Shown one piece after another: positions 52,247 to 61,127 of a DNA stretch of 64,000 nucleotides; within the stretch, counting starts at the first letter, position 1, and the number at the start of each line of letters is the position of its first letter. This DNA comes from Flavobacteriales bacterium (GTDB lineage Bacteria > Bacteroidota > Bacteroidia > Flavobacteriales > Flavobacteriaceae): assembly GCA_020635875.1 (NCBI GenBank), contig JACJYY010000003.1, positions 248,001-312,000 of the forward strand. The letters run 5' to 3'. The position numbers were made by a program, and so were the translations under genes. The notes beneath the pieces are model-generated. The model made no database searches and was not told where the DNA came from. It was given only the letters and a program-made list of their open reading frames with translations.

Positions 52247-53497
52247 TTATTCTATAATCTTTTTGATTTTTACTTTCTGAATAAGTTTGTTGCTAGCTTG
52301 TACTATGGTAAACTGATATTGTCCAATGACGATTTCATCTCCTTGAAGTGGAATTTCTTCGGTATTGCTTACAATATAGCCACTTAGAGTACTGTAGGAG
52401 TCAGATTCGGGAATGTCTAAACTATAGGTTTCGTTTAAGTATTCGACTTCTAATCTTGAAGAGAATAAATAGGACTCATCGTCTAACTTAATTTCTAAGA
52501 ATTTTTCTTGGTCGTGTTCGTCCTCGATGTCTCCAAAAAGTTCTTCTACAATGTCTTCGATTGTTATAATACCAGCAGTACCACCATATTCGTCTAAGAT
52601 AACACCGATACTTTTTCTCTTGATGATAAGGATGTTTAGTAAGTCCTTGATATAGATAGTTTCGGGTACAAATTCTACAGGAATCATTATGGACTTAATG
52701 CTACGAGGTTTGTTGAAAAGTTCAAATGAATGAACGTAGCCCACAATGTCGTCAATGGTGGTTTTGTACACCAATATTTTGGAATATCCAGTACTTGTAA
52801 AGAGTTTTTTTAAGTCATTTATCGAGTCGTGAATTTCTATAGCAGTCAGTTCTGTGCGCGGAGTCATAATGTCCCTTGCATAGAGGTTAGAGAACTCTAA
52901 TGCGTTTTGAAAAATTTGAATTTCAGAATCAATTTCTTTTTCATTAGAAGTGCTGGTGTTTTCTGTGATGTAGTTGCCTAATTCGTTTTTGCTGAAGGTC
53001 AATTGAATTTGATCTCCTTCGGACTTAAAAACTTTAATAAGTAAAAAATCCGAAACCCAAATTACAAATGCGGATAAGGGATACAGTATCAGGAATAATA
53101 CATAGGCTGGGATGGCAAAAAATTTCAATAAGCTATTGGCGTAAATTTTAAAAAACACCTTAGGAAGAAATTCGGCTGTCAAAATAACTATAATCGCTGA
53201 TATAATGGTTTGTAATATCATTAATGTAAAGGCCGAAAAATCATACGGACGGATGTACTCCATAATGACATCTCCCATATAATAGCCATATACAACCAAA
53301 GCAATGTTATTACCAATAAGCATGGTGGTAATAAACAAGGAAGGATTGTTAGTGAATACAGAGAGGGCGTAAGCTACAGCGGTATTCTGTTTTTTTTCAA
53401 TTTCAAGAAACACACGATTGGAAGAAATAAATGCAATTTCCATTCCTGAAAAGAACCCCGATAGAATTAGGGTAGTGGCGATATAAATTAATTCCAT
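52247..53497 (-). CDS. CNNM/CorC-type membrane protein with CBS domains
   Basis: A 416-residue member of the hemolysin/CorC family. N-terminal DUF21 transmembrane domain with about four helices (LIYIATTLILSGFFSGMEIA, LFITTMLIGNNIALVVYG), two CBS domains (DIMTPRTELTAIEI to IIVEELFGDIEDE) and a C-terminal CorC/HlyC ligand domain. Relatives export Mg2+ or Na+; the old name hemolysin is misleading. Its gene starts 8 bases after the stop of the small membrane protein at 53506, and the run coaX to here is one transcript. Confidence 0.9.
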   Translation of the reverse strand: MELIYIATTLILSGFFSGMEIAFISSNRVFLEIEKKQNTAVAYALSVFTNNPSLFITTMLIGNNIALVVYGYYMGDVIMEYIRPYDFSAFTLMILQTIISAIIVILTAEFLPKVFFKIYANSLLKFFAIPAYVLFLILYPLSAFVIWVSDFLLIKVFKSEGDQIQLTFSKNELGNYITENTSTSNEKEIDSEIQIFQNALEFSNLYARDIMTPRTELTAIEIHDSINDLKKLFTSTGYSKILVYKTTIDDIVGYVHSFELFNKPRSIKSIMIPVEFVPETIYIKDLLNILIIKRKSIGVILDEYGGTAGIITIEDIVEELFGDIEDEHDQEKFLEIKLDDESYLFSSRLEVEYLNETYSLDIPESDSYSTLSGYIVSNTEEIPLQGDEIVIGQYQFTIVQASNKLIQKVKIKKIIE

Positions 53498-53505
53498 TAA
53501 TAAAT

Positions 53506-53682
53506 TTACTTCAGACGATTGCTAAATCGCCTTCTAAAATAAAACATAAAAGTAGCTAAACCTGCAAACAAAAAACTTAGCACAGGACTTTTTTCTCCTG
53601 AAATAAGAGCATTTATTCCGTCTATTAAAAATAGAATTGACAGAATCAAATAAAAATATTGAATAAATTTTAAATATTTCAT
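53506..53682 (-). CDS. 58-residue membrane protein in the LptC-CorC interval
   Basis: Short gene filling the gap between lptC and the CNNM gene. The product has two membrane helices: FIQYFYLILSILFLIDGI (7-24) and VLSFLFAGLATFMFYF (34-49), a charged turn GEKSP and a basic end RRRFSNRLK. ATG 53682 is 4 bases before the lptC stop end (3 bases gap), and the stop is 8 bases before the CNNM start, the spacing of a genuine operon member. No family recognised. Confidence 0.75.
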   Translation of the reverse strand: MKYLKFIQYFYLILSILFLIDGINALISGEKSPVLSFLFAGLATFMFYFRRRFSNRLK

Positions 53683-53686
53683 GCTT

Positions 53687-54244
53687 TTATTCTTTTATGT
53701 TAGTTGCTCCTGATAAGGCTTGTGCCTTGACTATGCTGAAATCTCTGTTACAGTCAAAACCTTTGAAATTAGAGTAATCCCCCTGTGTGCTAGAGTATTT
53801 ACAATCGAGGTCTGTATAAAACCATTCTTCATTTTGATTGTAAAATAGTTGTTCTGTGGCTAAAGACTTATAATCCACAGTTATGACTCTTACACTATCT
53901 CTTAGTTCAATCATTTTTGTGTCCGAATAGGAGATGCCGTATTTGGCATAAATATCAGCTGTTTTTTTTCCTTTTTCAAAAAGAATAAGATGTAGTCCAG
54001 AAGGGAATTCTGTATATGGGAAGGCCATGTTTGAATAATCTAACATCTTAGGACTAATCAGGTGGGCTATGACAAAACCAGAGTCGGTGTGTTTTAGATT
54101 TATATCTTGAGCTTCGCTGTTGGGAATAAATTGTTTCAAGTCTATTTTAGAAACATCTTTTAAATGACTTTCACATGAAAACAACATAGTCACAACAAAA
54201 GCTGTGACTATGAAATATAATATATGTGAAATTCGTTTTATCAT
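53687..54244 (-). CDS. lptC: LPS export protein LptC-like lipoprotein
   Basis: A 185-residue LptC-type protein of the lipopolysaccharide bridge. N-terminal signal with lipobox LFSC (C24), so unlike E. coli LptC it may be lipidated. The beta-jellyroll core is recognisable: NLKHTDSGFVIAHLISPKML, FPSGLHLILFEKGKKTADIYA, MIELRDSVRVI and LFYNQNEEWFYTDL. Adjacent to a TPR gene (1 base gap). The remaining Lpt genes are not in this window. Confidence 0.87.
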   Translation of the reverse strand: MIKRISHILYFIVTAFVVTMLFSCESHLKDVSKIDLKQFIPNSEAQDINLKHTDSGFVIAHLISPKMLDYSNMAFPYTEFPSGLHLILFEKGKKTADIYAKYGISYSDTKMIELRDSVRVITVDYKSLATEQLFYNQNEEWFYTDLDCKYSSTQGDYSNFKGFDCNRDFSIVKAQALSGATNIKE

Positions 54245-54245
54245 G

Positions 54246-55610
54246 TTATAGGTTAGGTACTTTGACCGAAAGACCTATCCAACAATCAAAAGAGATAGTT
54301 TGTCCTTGCTTGGCTGCCTGAAATATTTCTGATTTAGAAGGAGCGCTTTTTCTGTATGATGCAGCTGTGCTATTAGCTGTGCCACTCATTGAACTGTCTA
54401 CTCTTCCTGCTTTTTCAGCAGTATCTGCAGCTAACCAATAAACGGCTCTTTTGTCAAATGGATTGTTTCCGCAATCGTTTACACTGCTGGCGTATAATTG
54501 AGCAATAAATAAATGGGCTTTGCCATAAGATGGTTTTACAGAAAGTGCCTTTTGAGCATAAGATCGTGCTTTTGATGGGTTGCTATTGGTAAATAATGTA
54601 GCCATCAAGTAATAGGTTTTAGCCTTTTTTGTTATGTCTGTTTGCAAATCTGCGGATTGATTAAAGTAGTCAATAGCTTTTGTCTTGTCATTTTGATTTA
54701 ATGCAGCAACTCCAATGTTGTAGGCAGAATCCGCTGTAGGATTCAACTTATGTAATGCTTCAGCAATAGTTACGAACATAGGGTCTTTTGTGCAATCTTT
54801 AGCATCCATACGTTGTGCAGCTCTTTGCAACCAAACAGCATCTGTCTTGTGCGCGTCGAAATTCTTTTGGTAAAAAGGGATTAACTGGTCGCAGCTTGAT
54901 AACTGACTGATTTTTCCGTCCATACTAGATGTTACCATAGCTAAGGCAGAAATGTTTGTTTCGTAGGCGTTGAAATTTCTTTCTTCCTTTTTAGTTAGAG
55001 AAGAAGTTTCTTGTTTAACGATTAGTTCGTCTTTTTTGGCTTCTAGTTCAGCCGTGCTTTTTTGTAATTGCTCGTTGAGGTCATCATAACGGTCAAAAAC
55101 ATCTTGTAATTCTATTCCTTTATTGCCAGCGGTATACTGATCTACAAACAAAGAAAAATAAGCATAAGTTGCTTTTGCTGAAAAATTTGCTTTGTTGGCT
55201 GGGTAAGCAGCATGAAGCATATCATAATGTTCTTGATCTGTTCCGATGTTGTTTTCCATCATCAACATCACTTTGTCTACAGCGCTCCCTCTATTGTTGT
55301 TTGGAAAATTTTTATCAAACTCATCGTACATGGCTAATAAGTCATCAATGATGGCTCTTTTTGCTGTAGCATCAGTAGTTTTGTCAATTTTATCTTTTAA
55401 TATTTTTTCGCCATAGATGTAAGTGGCTTGGTGGTACTTAGGGCATTCTTTTCTTGTTTTTAACCAAGGCGTGTATGCTGCTTCGTAGTTTTTTGTTTTT
55501 GCATATTCAACAAAAATTGAAAAGTCATTTGCACAATCTCCCTCTTGAGCCATGATGCTTTGCGCAAAAGCGGCTACTAAAAATGTTAAAAGTGTAAGTT
55601 TAGTCTTCAT
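54246..55610 (-). CDS. secreted tetratricopeptide-repeat protein
   Basis: A 454-residue protein with signal peptide KTKLTLLTFLVAAFAQSIMA. TPR repeats lie in the middle and C-terminal half (ADSAYNIGVAALNQNDKTKA, KARSYAQKALSVKPSYGKAH), with a coiled segment around 185-215 (NEQLQKSTAELEAKKDEL). Probably a periplasmic scaffold; partners are unknown, and its fixed place between the barrel and LptC suggests a role in outer-membrane assembly (inference). One base separates it from lptC. Confidence 0.85.
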   Translation of the reverse strand: MKTKLTLLTFLVAAFAQSIMAQEGDCANDFSIFVEYAKTKNYEAAYTPWLKTRKECPKYHQATYIYGEKILKDKIDKTTDATAKRAIIDDLLAMYDEFDKNFPNNNRGSAVDKVMLMMENNIGTDQEHYDMLHAAYPANKANFSAKATYAYFSLFVDQYTAGNKGIELQDVFDRYDDLNEQLQKSTAELEAKKDELIVKQETSSLTKKEERNFNAYETNISALAMVTSSMDGKISQLSSCDQLIPFYQKNFDAHKTDAVWLQRAAQRMDAKDCTKDPMFVTIAEALHKLNPTADSAYNIGVAALNQNDKTKAIDYFNQSADLQTDITKKAKTYYLMATLFTNSNPSKARSYAQKALSVKPSYGKAHLFIAQLYASSVNDCGNNPFDKRAVYWLAADTAEKAGRVDSSMSGTANSTAASYRKSAPSKSEIFQAAKQGQTISFDCWIGLSVKVPNL

Positions 55611-55621
55611 AGTTTTATGTA

Positions 55622-56857
55622 TTAATCAATTTTAGATTTTTTGAACCATTTGTCATTTAACGATAACCCAATAACTACCGAGAAGAAGTCCTCTTTTACC
55701 AAATTAGCTGTTGTAGTACCTCTGCTGCCGTATTCAAAACCAATGTTAATGGAGGAAAAATTACCGCCTGTTGGCAAGCCTAACCCAAAAGTTATGCCGT
55801 GTTCGTTAATTGAGGTGTTGTTGACAACTAGACCCGTATTTTCCGTTCGGAAACCTAGTCTATAGGTTGCTTTTTTGAAATAGTTATTGTAGGAATTGTG
55901 TTTTGGTGTGTAATGAGCACCAATGGAATATCGCATGCCATCTTCAAACGATGCATTGGAACTCCCTTTTAATCGATTGCTTAACTGACTGGATTGAATA
56001 GCCGTGATTTGCGCCCCAACAAACCATTTTTTTAATTCTCCATAACCTAAACCTATTGTGATTTGACTAGGGATTTTCACAATGGTGTTCTCAGCTTTTA
56101 TCGATTTGCTGTCAAACGGTGTTTGGGGATTAAACGAGTTAGGGTTTAATGTGGCTAACGTTGATGAATTGGTAGATGTGATATTGGCTGATGCGGCGTA
56201 AGCAACACTACCAAAAAGGTTGTGTTTTTCATTCATCTTATGGGTATACATAATGCCAAATTTGTATCCTATACCACTAATGTCGCTGCGTGTTTTGGTC
56301 TGCGTAGCTAAGGCGATATTAGGGTCTTTGGTTACTCTTTCTGTTGTAATGTTTCCAAAATTATAATTGAATTCAGCACCAATGTGCAAACGAGGCATAA
56401 CTTGGACTCCAGTGGATAAGAAAAATTGATTTACCCCACCATGTCCTTTGTCTGTAGTATTTGTGGAATAATTGACTAAATCATAACCTACTGTAGAAAC
56501 AGGTTTAAGCCCTCCTACAACACCTACTTTCCCAAGAGGGAGACCTACCGCAAAATAATCAAAAGCAGAACGTGCTGCGCGACCCGATGTGTTTTGATCT
56601 TTTATTGAAAGGTTAGAGTAGTTGCCACCAAAACTTACAGTTGTTAGTCGTAAGGCTCCATGAGAAGCTGGGTTTTGAAAATTAAGATGAGTGCTGTCTG
56701 CCTGAATGGCCACTCCGCCAGTAGCTCTATTTTCAACGGTTTGACCTAGTTTGAGGTCTCCAATACCGAAAAATGAATAGGCAGATGCATCGCCCTGCTG
56801 TGCCCAGCCAAGGGTGGTAATAAGTAAGAAAAGACTAAGCGTGATCTTTTTCGTCAT
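55622..56857 (-). CDS. outer-membrane beta-barrel protein, FadL-like
   Basis: A 411-residue outer-membrane protein. Signal peptide KKITLSLFLLITTLGWAQ; mature start GDASAYSFFGIGDL and NPASHGALRLTTVSF resemble the FadL/OmpP1 hatch region. Alternating amphipathic strands throughout, C-terminal strand SVVIGLSLNDKWFKKSK. Transport of hydrophobic molecules is possible. ATG 56857 is preferred over the TTG at 56863. It overlaps the coaX end by 23 bases, so translation is coupled. Confidence 0.82.
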   Translation of the reverse strand: MTKKITLSLFLLITTLGWAQQGDASAYSFFGIGDLKLGQTVENRATGGVAIQADSTHLNFQNPASHGALRLTTVSFGGNYSNLSIKDQNTSGRAARSAFDYFAVGLPLGKVGVVGGLKPVSTVGYDLVNYSTNTTDKGHGGVNQFFLSTGVQVMPRLHIGAEFNYNFGNITTERVTKDPNIALATQTKTRSDISGIGYKFGIMYTHKMNEKHNLFGSVAYAASANITSTNSSTLATLNPNSFNPQTPFDSKSIKAENTIVKIPSQITIGLGYGELKKWFVGAQITAIQSSQLSNRLKGSSNASFEDGMRYSIGAHYTPKHNSYNNYFKKATYRLGFRTENTGLVVNNTSINEHGITFGLGLPTGGNFSSINIGFEYGSRGTTTANLVKEDFFSVVIGLSLNDKWFKKSKID

Positions 56858-57584
56858 GAGCAATTACATTGTAATATAGAGCAGCCAATCCTTCTGCTAA
56901 AAAATAATTGTGTGCAAATATGCTATTTTTTAATTGCTTAGCCAAAAAATCACAGTCACCTCCAGTTAAAATAATTGTTAAATCGGGATATTTTTTCTTG
57001 TAGCCGTTGATTGCTTGATCCAGTTCGGATAGTAAGCCGTATACGATACCCGAGTGAATGCTAGATGTTGTAGAATCACCAATCAATGCTTCGGGGATTT
57101 GTGGGCTTAATAAAGGTAAGTTTTCAGTAAAGTTATGAATGGCTTTATAGCGCATCATTAAACCTGGAGAAATACTGCCTCCAAGATATTGATCTTCGGT
57201 ATTAATAAAGTCAAAAGTAACGCACGAACCTGCATCAATAATAAGACGGTTTTTCTTAGGATATCGATAATAGGCAGCAGTAGTTAAGACTAAACGGTCA
57301 ATTCCTATGGTTTCGGGAGTGGAGTATAGATTGGTAAAAGGGAACTTGGTCTTTCTGGTAACATCATAAATGGGATGTGTTGGGAATTCTGTTTGTAGTT
57401 GCTCAAGATTGCTTTTTACTACGGATGATATGATGAAAGCTTTTATCGAAGGATATTCTGTGATTATTTTTTGAATACTTAAAATACAATCCGATGTGTT
57501 AAAAATAGAAGCGTTGATAATGGTAAGCGATTCAATTACAGTACTTTTTGTTTTTGTGTTGCCAAAGTCAAGTGTAAGGATCAT
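56835..57584 (-). CDS. coaX: type III pantothenate kinase
   Basis: First enzyme of coenzyme A synthesis from pantothenate, potassium-dependent ASKHA kinase of 249 residues. Nucleotide motif DFGNTKTK (6-13), pantothenate-binding TPETIGIDRLVL, and catalytic-aspartate motif DAGSCVTFDF are intact; LTGGDCDFL is the later adenosine loop. It begins the envelope gene train, with TATATTTG at 57607-57614 just upstream. The mixed metabolic and envelope content of the operon is usual in flavobacteria. Confidence 0.94.
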   Translation of the reverse strand: MILTLDFGNTKTKSTVIESLTIINASIFNTSDCILSIQKIITEYPSIKAFIISSVVKSNLEQLQTEFPTHPIYDVTRKTKFPFTNLYSTPETIGIDRLVLTTAAYYRYPKKNRLIIDAGSCVTFDFINTEDQYLGGSISPGLMMRYKAIHNFTENLPLLSPQIPEALIGDSTTSSIHSGIVYGLLSELDQAINGYKKKYPDLTIILTGGDCDFLAKQLKNSIFAHNYFLAEGLAALYYNVIAHDEKDHA

Positions 57585-57606
57585 AAATAACGCAGTGTTT
57601 TCAGGG

Positions 57607-57614
57607 CAAATATA
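57607..57614 (-). promoter_or_regulatory. -7 box of the coaX-ppiD gene train
   Basis: TATATTTG on the minus strand, exact match, 22 bases before the coaX ATG. Confidence 0.55.
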
Positions 57615-57661
57615 GGGATTGATTTTTTTGGTTTTTATTTTGGAGAAATGAAAAAGTAGTA

Positions 57662-57669
57662 TATATTTG
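57662..57669 (+). promoter_or_regulatory. promoter of tRNA-Phe
   Basis: TATATTTG -7 box with TTG at 57640-57642 and a 19-base spacer, the same geometry as the tRNA-Gly promoter at 35059. Confidence 0.6.
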
Positions 57670-57685
57670 CCTCCGCATTACAGCA

Positions 57686-57761
57686 GGTACCTTAGCTCAG
57701 TTGGTAGAGCAATGGACTGAAAATCCATGTGTCCCTGGTTCGATTCCTGGAGGTACCACCA
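57686..57761 (+). tRNA. tRNA-Phe, anticodon GAA
   Basis: Acceptor GGTACCT/AGGTACC, discriminator A and an encoded CCA. D arm TAGCTCAGTTGGTAGAGC, anticodon stem ATGGA/TCCAT with loop CTGAAAA (anticodon GAA), T arm CCTGGTTCGATTCCTGG. Confidence 0.97.
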
Positions 57762-57797
57762 AAAAGCTCTTAACAATTTGTTAAGGGCTTTTTTTAT
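57762..57797 (+). terminator. terminator of tRNA-Phe
   Basis: 14-bp stem AAAAGCTCTTAACA/TGTTAAGGGCTTTT (one T-G pair) with a 3-base loop, then a T-run. Confidence 0.85.
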
Positions 57798-57864
57798 TTT
57801 GGGTTTTCTTGTTAATTATAGTTAAAACTATCATAATCTTCTTTTTTACTCGACAAAAGGCATA

Positions 57865-57872
57865 TACATTTG
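57865..57872 (+). promoter_or_regulatory. -7 box for the gene at 57894
   Basis: TACATTTG, exact match, 21 bases before the ATG. Confidence 0.5.
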
Positions 57873-57893
57873 GGGAGTTAAAAAACCTCAACA

Positions 57894-58376
57894 ATGATTA
57901 AACAATTACTTTTTTCTTTATTTTTTGTAAGCATTACTTGTGCGCAAACAAGTGATTCAGCTATTGACACAAATGCAACTATTGGTCAGGAAATTCAAGA
58001 TTTTGGAACTATTGGGGTGTTGAAAAAAAACAATCGGTTTGTAGCGAGCTGTAGTAAGACTCTTAATGGTAAATATATTGTTGCGTTTTCGAATATCGAA
58101 AGTGGGGAGTTGGATAATGAGCAAATTCAGTTTGTAGGTAAGGAAAGTATCGATGATTTATATAAAAGTATAGTGTCGGGTTTCCATGGTTTAGATGTCA
58201 GTTCAAATAAAGAATACCGTAAACAGATTATCATTTTTAATACCGACAAAATGGGAGTACTTGATATTTTAAACTATCATAAAAAAGTACAGCTTACATT
58301 TATCAATAAAAATGGAGCTATTTCGAAAAGTGAATGGTTTACCAAAGAACAAATTGACAGTTTGTTTGGAGTTTAG
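57894..58376 (+). CDS. secreted protein of unknown function
   Basis: A 160-residue protein not assigned to any family. The signal peptide IKQLLFSLFFVSITCAQ ends near residue 18. The mature part is a small mixed alpha/beta domain (GTIGVLKKNNRFVASCSKTL, KYIVAFSNIESGELDNEQIQ, NYHKKVQLTFINKNGAISKS) that repeats a strand-turn-strand pattern. The cysteines at 16 and 53 or so are the only ones. Own promoter box and terminator, so monocistronic; the cellular role is unknown. Confidence 0.72.
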   Translation: MIKQLLFSLFFVSITCAQTSDSAIDTNATIGQEIQDFGTIGVLKKNNRFVASCSKTLNGKYIVAFSNIESGELDNEQIQFVGKESIDDLYKSIVSGFHGLDVSSNKEYRKQIIIFNTDKMGVLDILNYHKKVQLTFINKNGAISKSEWFTKEQIDSLFGV

Positions 58377-58396
58377 TCGGAACGATTATAGAGCAT

Positions 58397-58432
58397 AAAA
58401 AAAGCCTTGAACAGAAGTTCAAGGCTTTTTTT
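58397..58432. terminator. bidirectional terminator
   Basis: 16-bp perfect stem ending AAGCCTTGAAC/GTTCAAGGCTT with loop AGAA and A-run/T-run flanks; serves the gene at 57894 and the leftward tRNA-Gly. Confidence 0.9.
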
Positions 58433-58434
58433 GT

Positions 58435-58510
<76 letters not shown>

Positions 58511-58521
58511 TTTTGTGGCGA

Positions 58522-58529
58522 CAAATATA
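58522..58529 (-). promoter_or_regulatory. -7 box for tRNA-Gly(UCC)
   Basis: TATATTTG on the minus strand, 11 bases before the tRNA, with TTG 21 bases further upstream (58551-58553 as CAA). Confidence 0.55.
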
Positions 58530-58708
58530 CTAACAAGTTTTCTTTTTACGCAAATTTTTTTTCGAAAAAAAATGATTTTTTTTTCGATGAGGGGAGATAG
58601 GTTGTCTAACGTGTTGTGAATTAGTTAGTTTAGTGTAATGACTATTTTTTTGGTTAGAAGTTTTCATTTAAGTAATTTCACGCTCTACTATAATATTTAG
58701 TTTAATTA

Positions 58709-60295
58709 ATGAGGATAAAGGGGATAAACCAAGTAATTGCCATAGTTATTTGCGCTATGGTAGTGTTTAGTTGTGATAAGAATAAAAAAGGATTGACGCA
58801 AGAGGATGTTGAGATTTTTAAAGAATCTTTAGATGATGAGGGCGAAGAAAGTCAAGTGCTTGAAGAAATTCAGCAAGTTGATGTTGTATCAGAAGAGAAA
58901 GAATCAGCATGGCAGAATGCGATCAATCGTCAAGAATTAATTGAAGCTATAAAGACATCTTACCAGGAGGGGTTGAGTGCTTCGGATTATTACTACAAAG
59001 ATATACTTAAACAGGAAGAAAGATACGGTCAGTTGAGTGAGCAAGAGAAGCAGGAATATTACAAATTGCTATCAAAATCTTTTAAGAAATATTTTAGTCA
59101 TTTGTTCTACGGAAAGGTGAATTATAAATCCCTTAACAAGGATTGGGATATTGACAGAAAAGCGGTTGACGTAGATCGTGTATTACAAAGAGCAATTGAT
59201 AGTACCGAAGTTAGAAAGTCTTTGCGAGGAGCTATTCCTCAACATACCCATTATCAAGAACTAAAAAAGGCATTGGCTTATTTTCAAGCACGTATAGGTA
59301 AAGATGGGAAGGATATTGAAATAAATGACAATATTTATTTAATGTCAGAACATCCAGAAATGATCAATATCAAAAAGAAGCTGAAGTTGTGGGATGATAG
59401 CGAAAGAATTGACACCGTTAAAGCAGAGTACAATCAAGCGATTATTCCAGCGATTAAGCGTTTTCAAGACAAACATTGTATTGAGGCAAATGGAATCATA
59501 AATTATGAGACCGTAAAAGCTTTGAATGTAAGTATGAAAACTAGAATGGAGCAAGTGATGGCGAACTTAGAGAGATGGAGGTGGTTTCCTAGGAGTTTTG
59601 GTCGAGAGTATTTGTTGATTAATATTCCTGAATATCAACTATACTATTATAAGGATGGAAAAGTGATTCGAAAACACAAGATAGTAGTTGGTAAAGAAAA
59701 CAGACAAACGCCAGTGATGACGTCAAAAATTGCTTATATCGTATTGAATCCGACTTGGACTGTTCCAGAAACTATACTCATGGAGGATTATCTTCCTGAG
59801 ATGAAAAAAGATCATAATTACCTTAGGAATAAGGGGATTAATATATACAAGGACAATGGGAGTGATGTAAAAACTCTTGTCGACCCAAAAGAGTGGAATG
59901 CAGATAAACCATTGGCTTACAAATACATTCAGCAACCGAGTAAGGATAATGTTTTGGGAGAGGTTAAATTTATCTTTGCGAACAACCACTTTGTTTATCT
60001 ACACGACACCAACCAGAGGTGGTATTTTGATAAAGTAAACAGAGATTTAAGTTCAGGGTGTATACGGTTAGAAAATGCCATTGAGTTAGGTATGGATTTG
60101 AGTACCAAACTCATGAATTATTTAGCTAAAAATGACTTGGACGAGGTCGAACGGGTGAGTATAAATTTTGATACGGATGCCAGAACCAATATCGTTATTT
60201 TGTATTATACTGCTTGGGGAACAAATGATGGCGTTAAGTTTAGGCCAGATGTGTATAACTTAGATTCTAAAGTGTATAAATTTCTTAGTCAATAA
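58709..60295 (+). CDS. L,D-transpeptidase lipoprotein, YcbB type
   Basis: Peptidoglycan 3-3 cross-linking enzyme, 528 residues. Lipobox VVFSC (C22) anchors it, probably in the inner or outer membrane. A scaffold domain (about 60-230) is followed by a peptidoglycan-binding-like segment (IPAIKRFQDKHCIEANGIIN) and the YkuD catalytic domain with H432 (YLHDTN) and C451 in SSGCIRLENA. LNPTWTVPETI is the family signature. Convergent with a second, shorter L,D-transpeptidase, 3 bases apart. Confidence 0.93.
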   Translation: MRIKGINQVIAIVICAMVVFSCDKNKKGLTQEDVEIFKESLDDEGEESQVLEEIQQVDVVSEEKESAWQNAINRQELIEAIKTSYQEGLSASDYYYKDILKQEERYGQLSEQEKQEYYKLLSKSFKKYFSHLFYGKVNYKSLNKDWDIDRKAVDVDRVLQRAIDSTEVRKSLRGAIPQHTHYQELKKALAYFQARIGKDGKDIEINDNIYLMSEHPEMINIKKKLKLWDDSERIDTVKAEYNQAIIPAIKRFQDKHCIEANGIINYETVKALNVSMKTRMEQVMANLERWRWFPRSFGREYLLINIPEYQLYYYKDGKVIRKHKIVVGKENRQTPVMTSKIAYIVLNPTWTVPETILMEDYLPEMKKDHNYLRNKGINIYKDNGSDVKTLVDPKEWNADKPLAYKYIQQPSKDNVLGEVKFIFANNHFVYLHDTNQRWYFDKVNRDLSSGCIRLENAIELGMDLSTKLMNYLAKNDLDEVERVSINFDTDARTNIVILYYTAWGTNDGVKFRPDVYNLDSKVYKFLSQ

Positions 60296-60298
60296 GGT

Positions 60299-60964
60299 TT
60301 ATTTGTCCAACTGAGGGTGATAGATAAACAATAAGTTTTGATCTTTGATTATGGAGATAATTTCTTCGGTCAAACTTAAAGGGATGGAAGGACAACCGTA
60401 ACTCCGTCCTAAAAATCCCTGCTCAAAAATCCAAGCCTCGCTCACATAATCGGCACCATGCATAACGATATCTCTTGCTCGAGCATTGTTGTTTATGGTT
60501 TCTTCTAAGCCGTCTAAACGTAGCGATAAACCATTAGTTCCATCGTAAGCTTCTGCGGTAGAAAAAAAGCCTAAACAACTTTTATGGGATTCTAGTTCGT
60601 TAGAAAAATCGTTAGGGACTAAACCTCCAGAATTTCTCCCATGTGCCACTAAACAATTGAGCAAAATAGTATTAGTGTTGTAATCAATAATCCACATTCT
60701 TTTTTGAGAAGAAGGCATGCTGTAGTCAATCATTATGATTTTATCTCCTGTGATTTGTCCTTTTGATTTGTATTTAAAAAAACCTTTTAATGCTTTCTCA
60801 TACAATTTGAGTTGAGGAGGATTGAAGTTTTTTTTGTTTAATGAATAATACAAACGTTCGATGTTCTTATCATAATTGTTCTTAGATGGTTTTGTATAAG
60901 CTATTGCTGAACTTGTAAGTAACAGCAAAAAAGAACATATAAAAAAAGTACTTCGGAGTTTCAT
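60299..60964 (-). CDS. murein L,D-transpeptidase catalytic domain protein
   Basis: A 221-residue secreted protein of the YkuD_2 (YafK-like/DUF) group. Signal peptide KLRSTFFICSFLLLLTSSAIA; then IIMIDYSMPSSQKRMWIIDY, LVAHGRNSGGL and the catalytic H169 (DIVMHGA) and C191 (GRSYGCPSIPL). It makes or trims peptidoglycan cross-links, or attaches proteins, as relatives do. Promoter box TATTTTTG at 60984-60991. Its 3' end nearly meets the other L,D-transpeptidase. Confidence 0.88.
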   Translation of the reverse strand: MKLRSTFFICSFLLLLTSSAIAYTKPSKNNYDKNIERLYYSLNKKNFNPPQLKLYEKALKGFFKYKSKGQITGDKIIMIDYSMPSSQKRMWIIDYNTNTILLNCLVAHGRNSGGLVPNDFSNELESHKSCLGFFSTAEAYDGTNGLSLRLDGLEETINNNARARDIVMHGADYVSEAWIFEQGFLGRSYGCPSIPLSLTEEIISIIKDQNLLFIYHPQLDK

Positions 60965-60983
60965 AATTCAATACAATTTGACA

Positions 60984-60991
60984 CAAAAATA
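60984..60991 (-). promoter_or_regulatory. -7 box for the L,D-transpeptidase at 60299
   Basis: TATTTTTG on the minus strand, exact match, 20 bases before ATG 60964. Confidence 0.5.
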
Positions 60992-61105
60992 CGTAACCTC
61001 GGCAAAATAATAAAAAATGATAATAAACAAAATAGAATAGTGATAACCGATTGGTTTTTAACTCATATTTTAACGATAAATAAATGTTGAACAGAAACAA
61101 ATCCG

Positions 61106-61113
61106 TAAATTTG
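61106..61113 (+). promoter_or_regulatory. -7 box for gpmI
   Basis: TAAATTTG, exact match, 34 bases before ATG 61148 and 14 before a 7-codon leader frame. Confidence 0.5.
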
Positions 61114-61127
61114 TGAGCGATTAAAAA

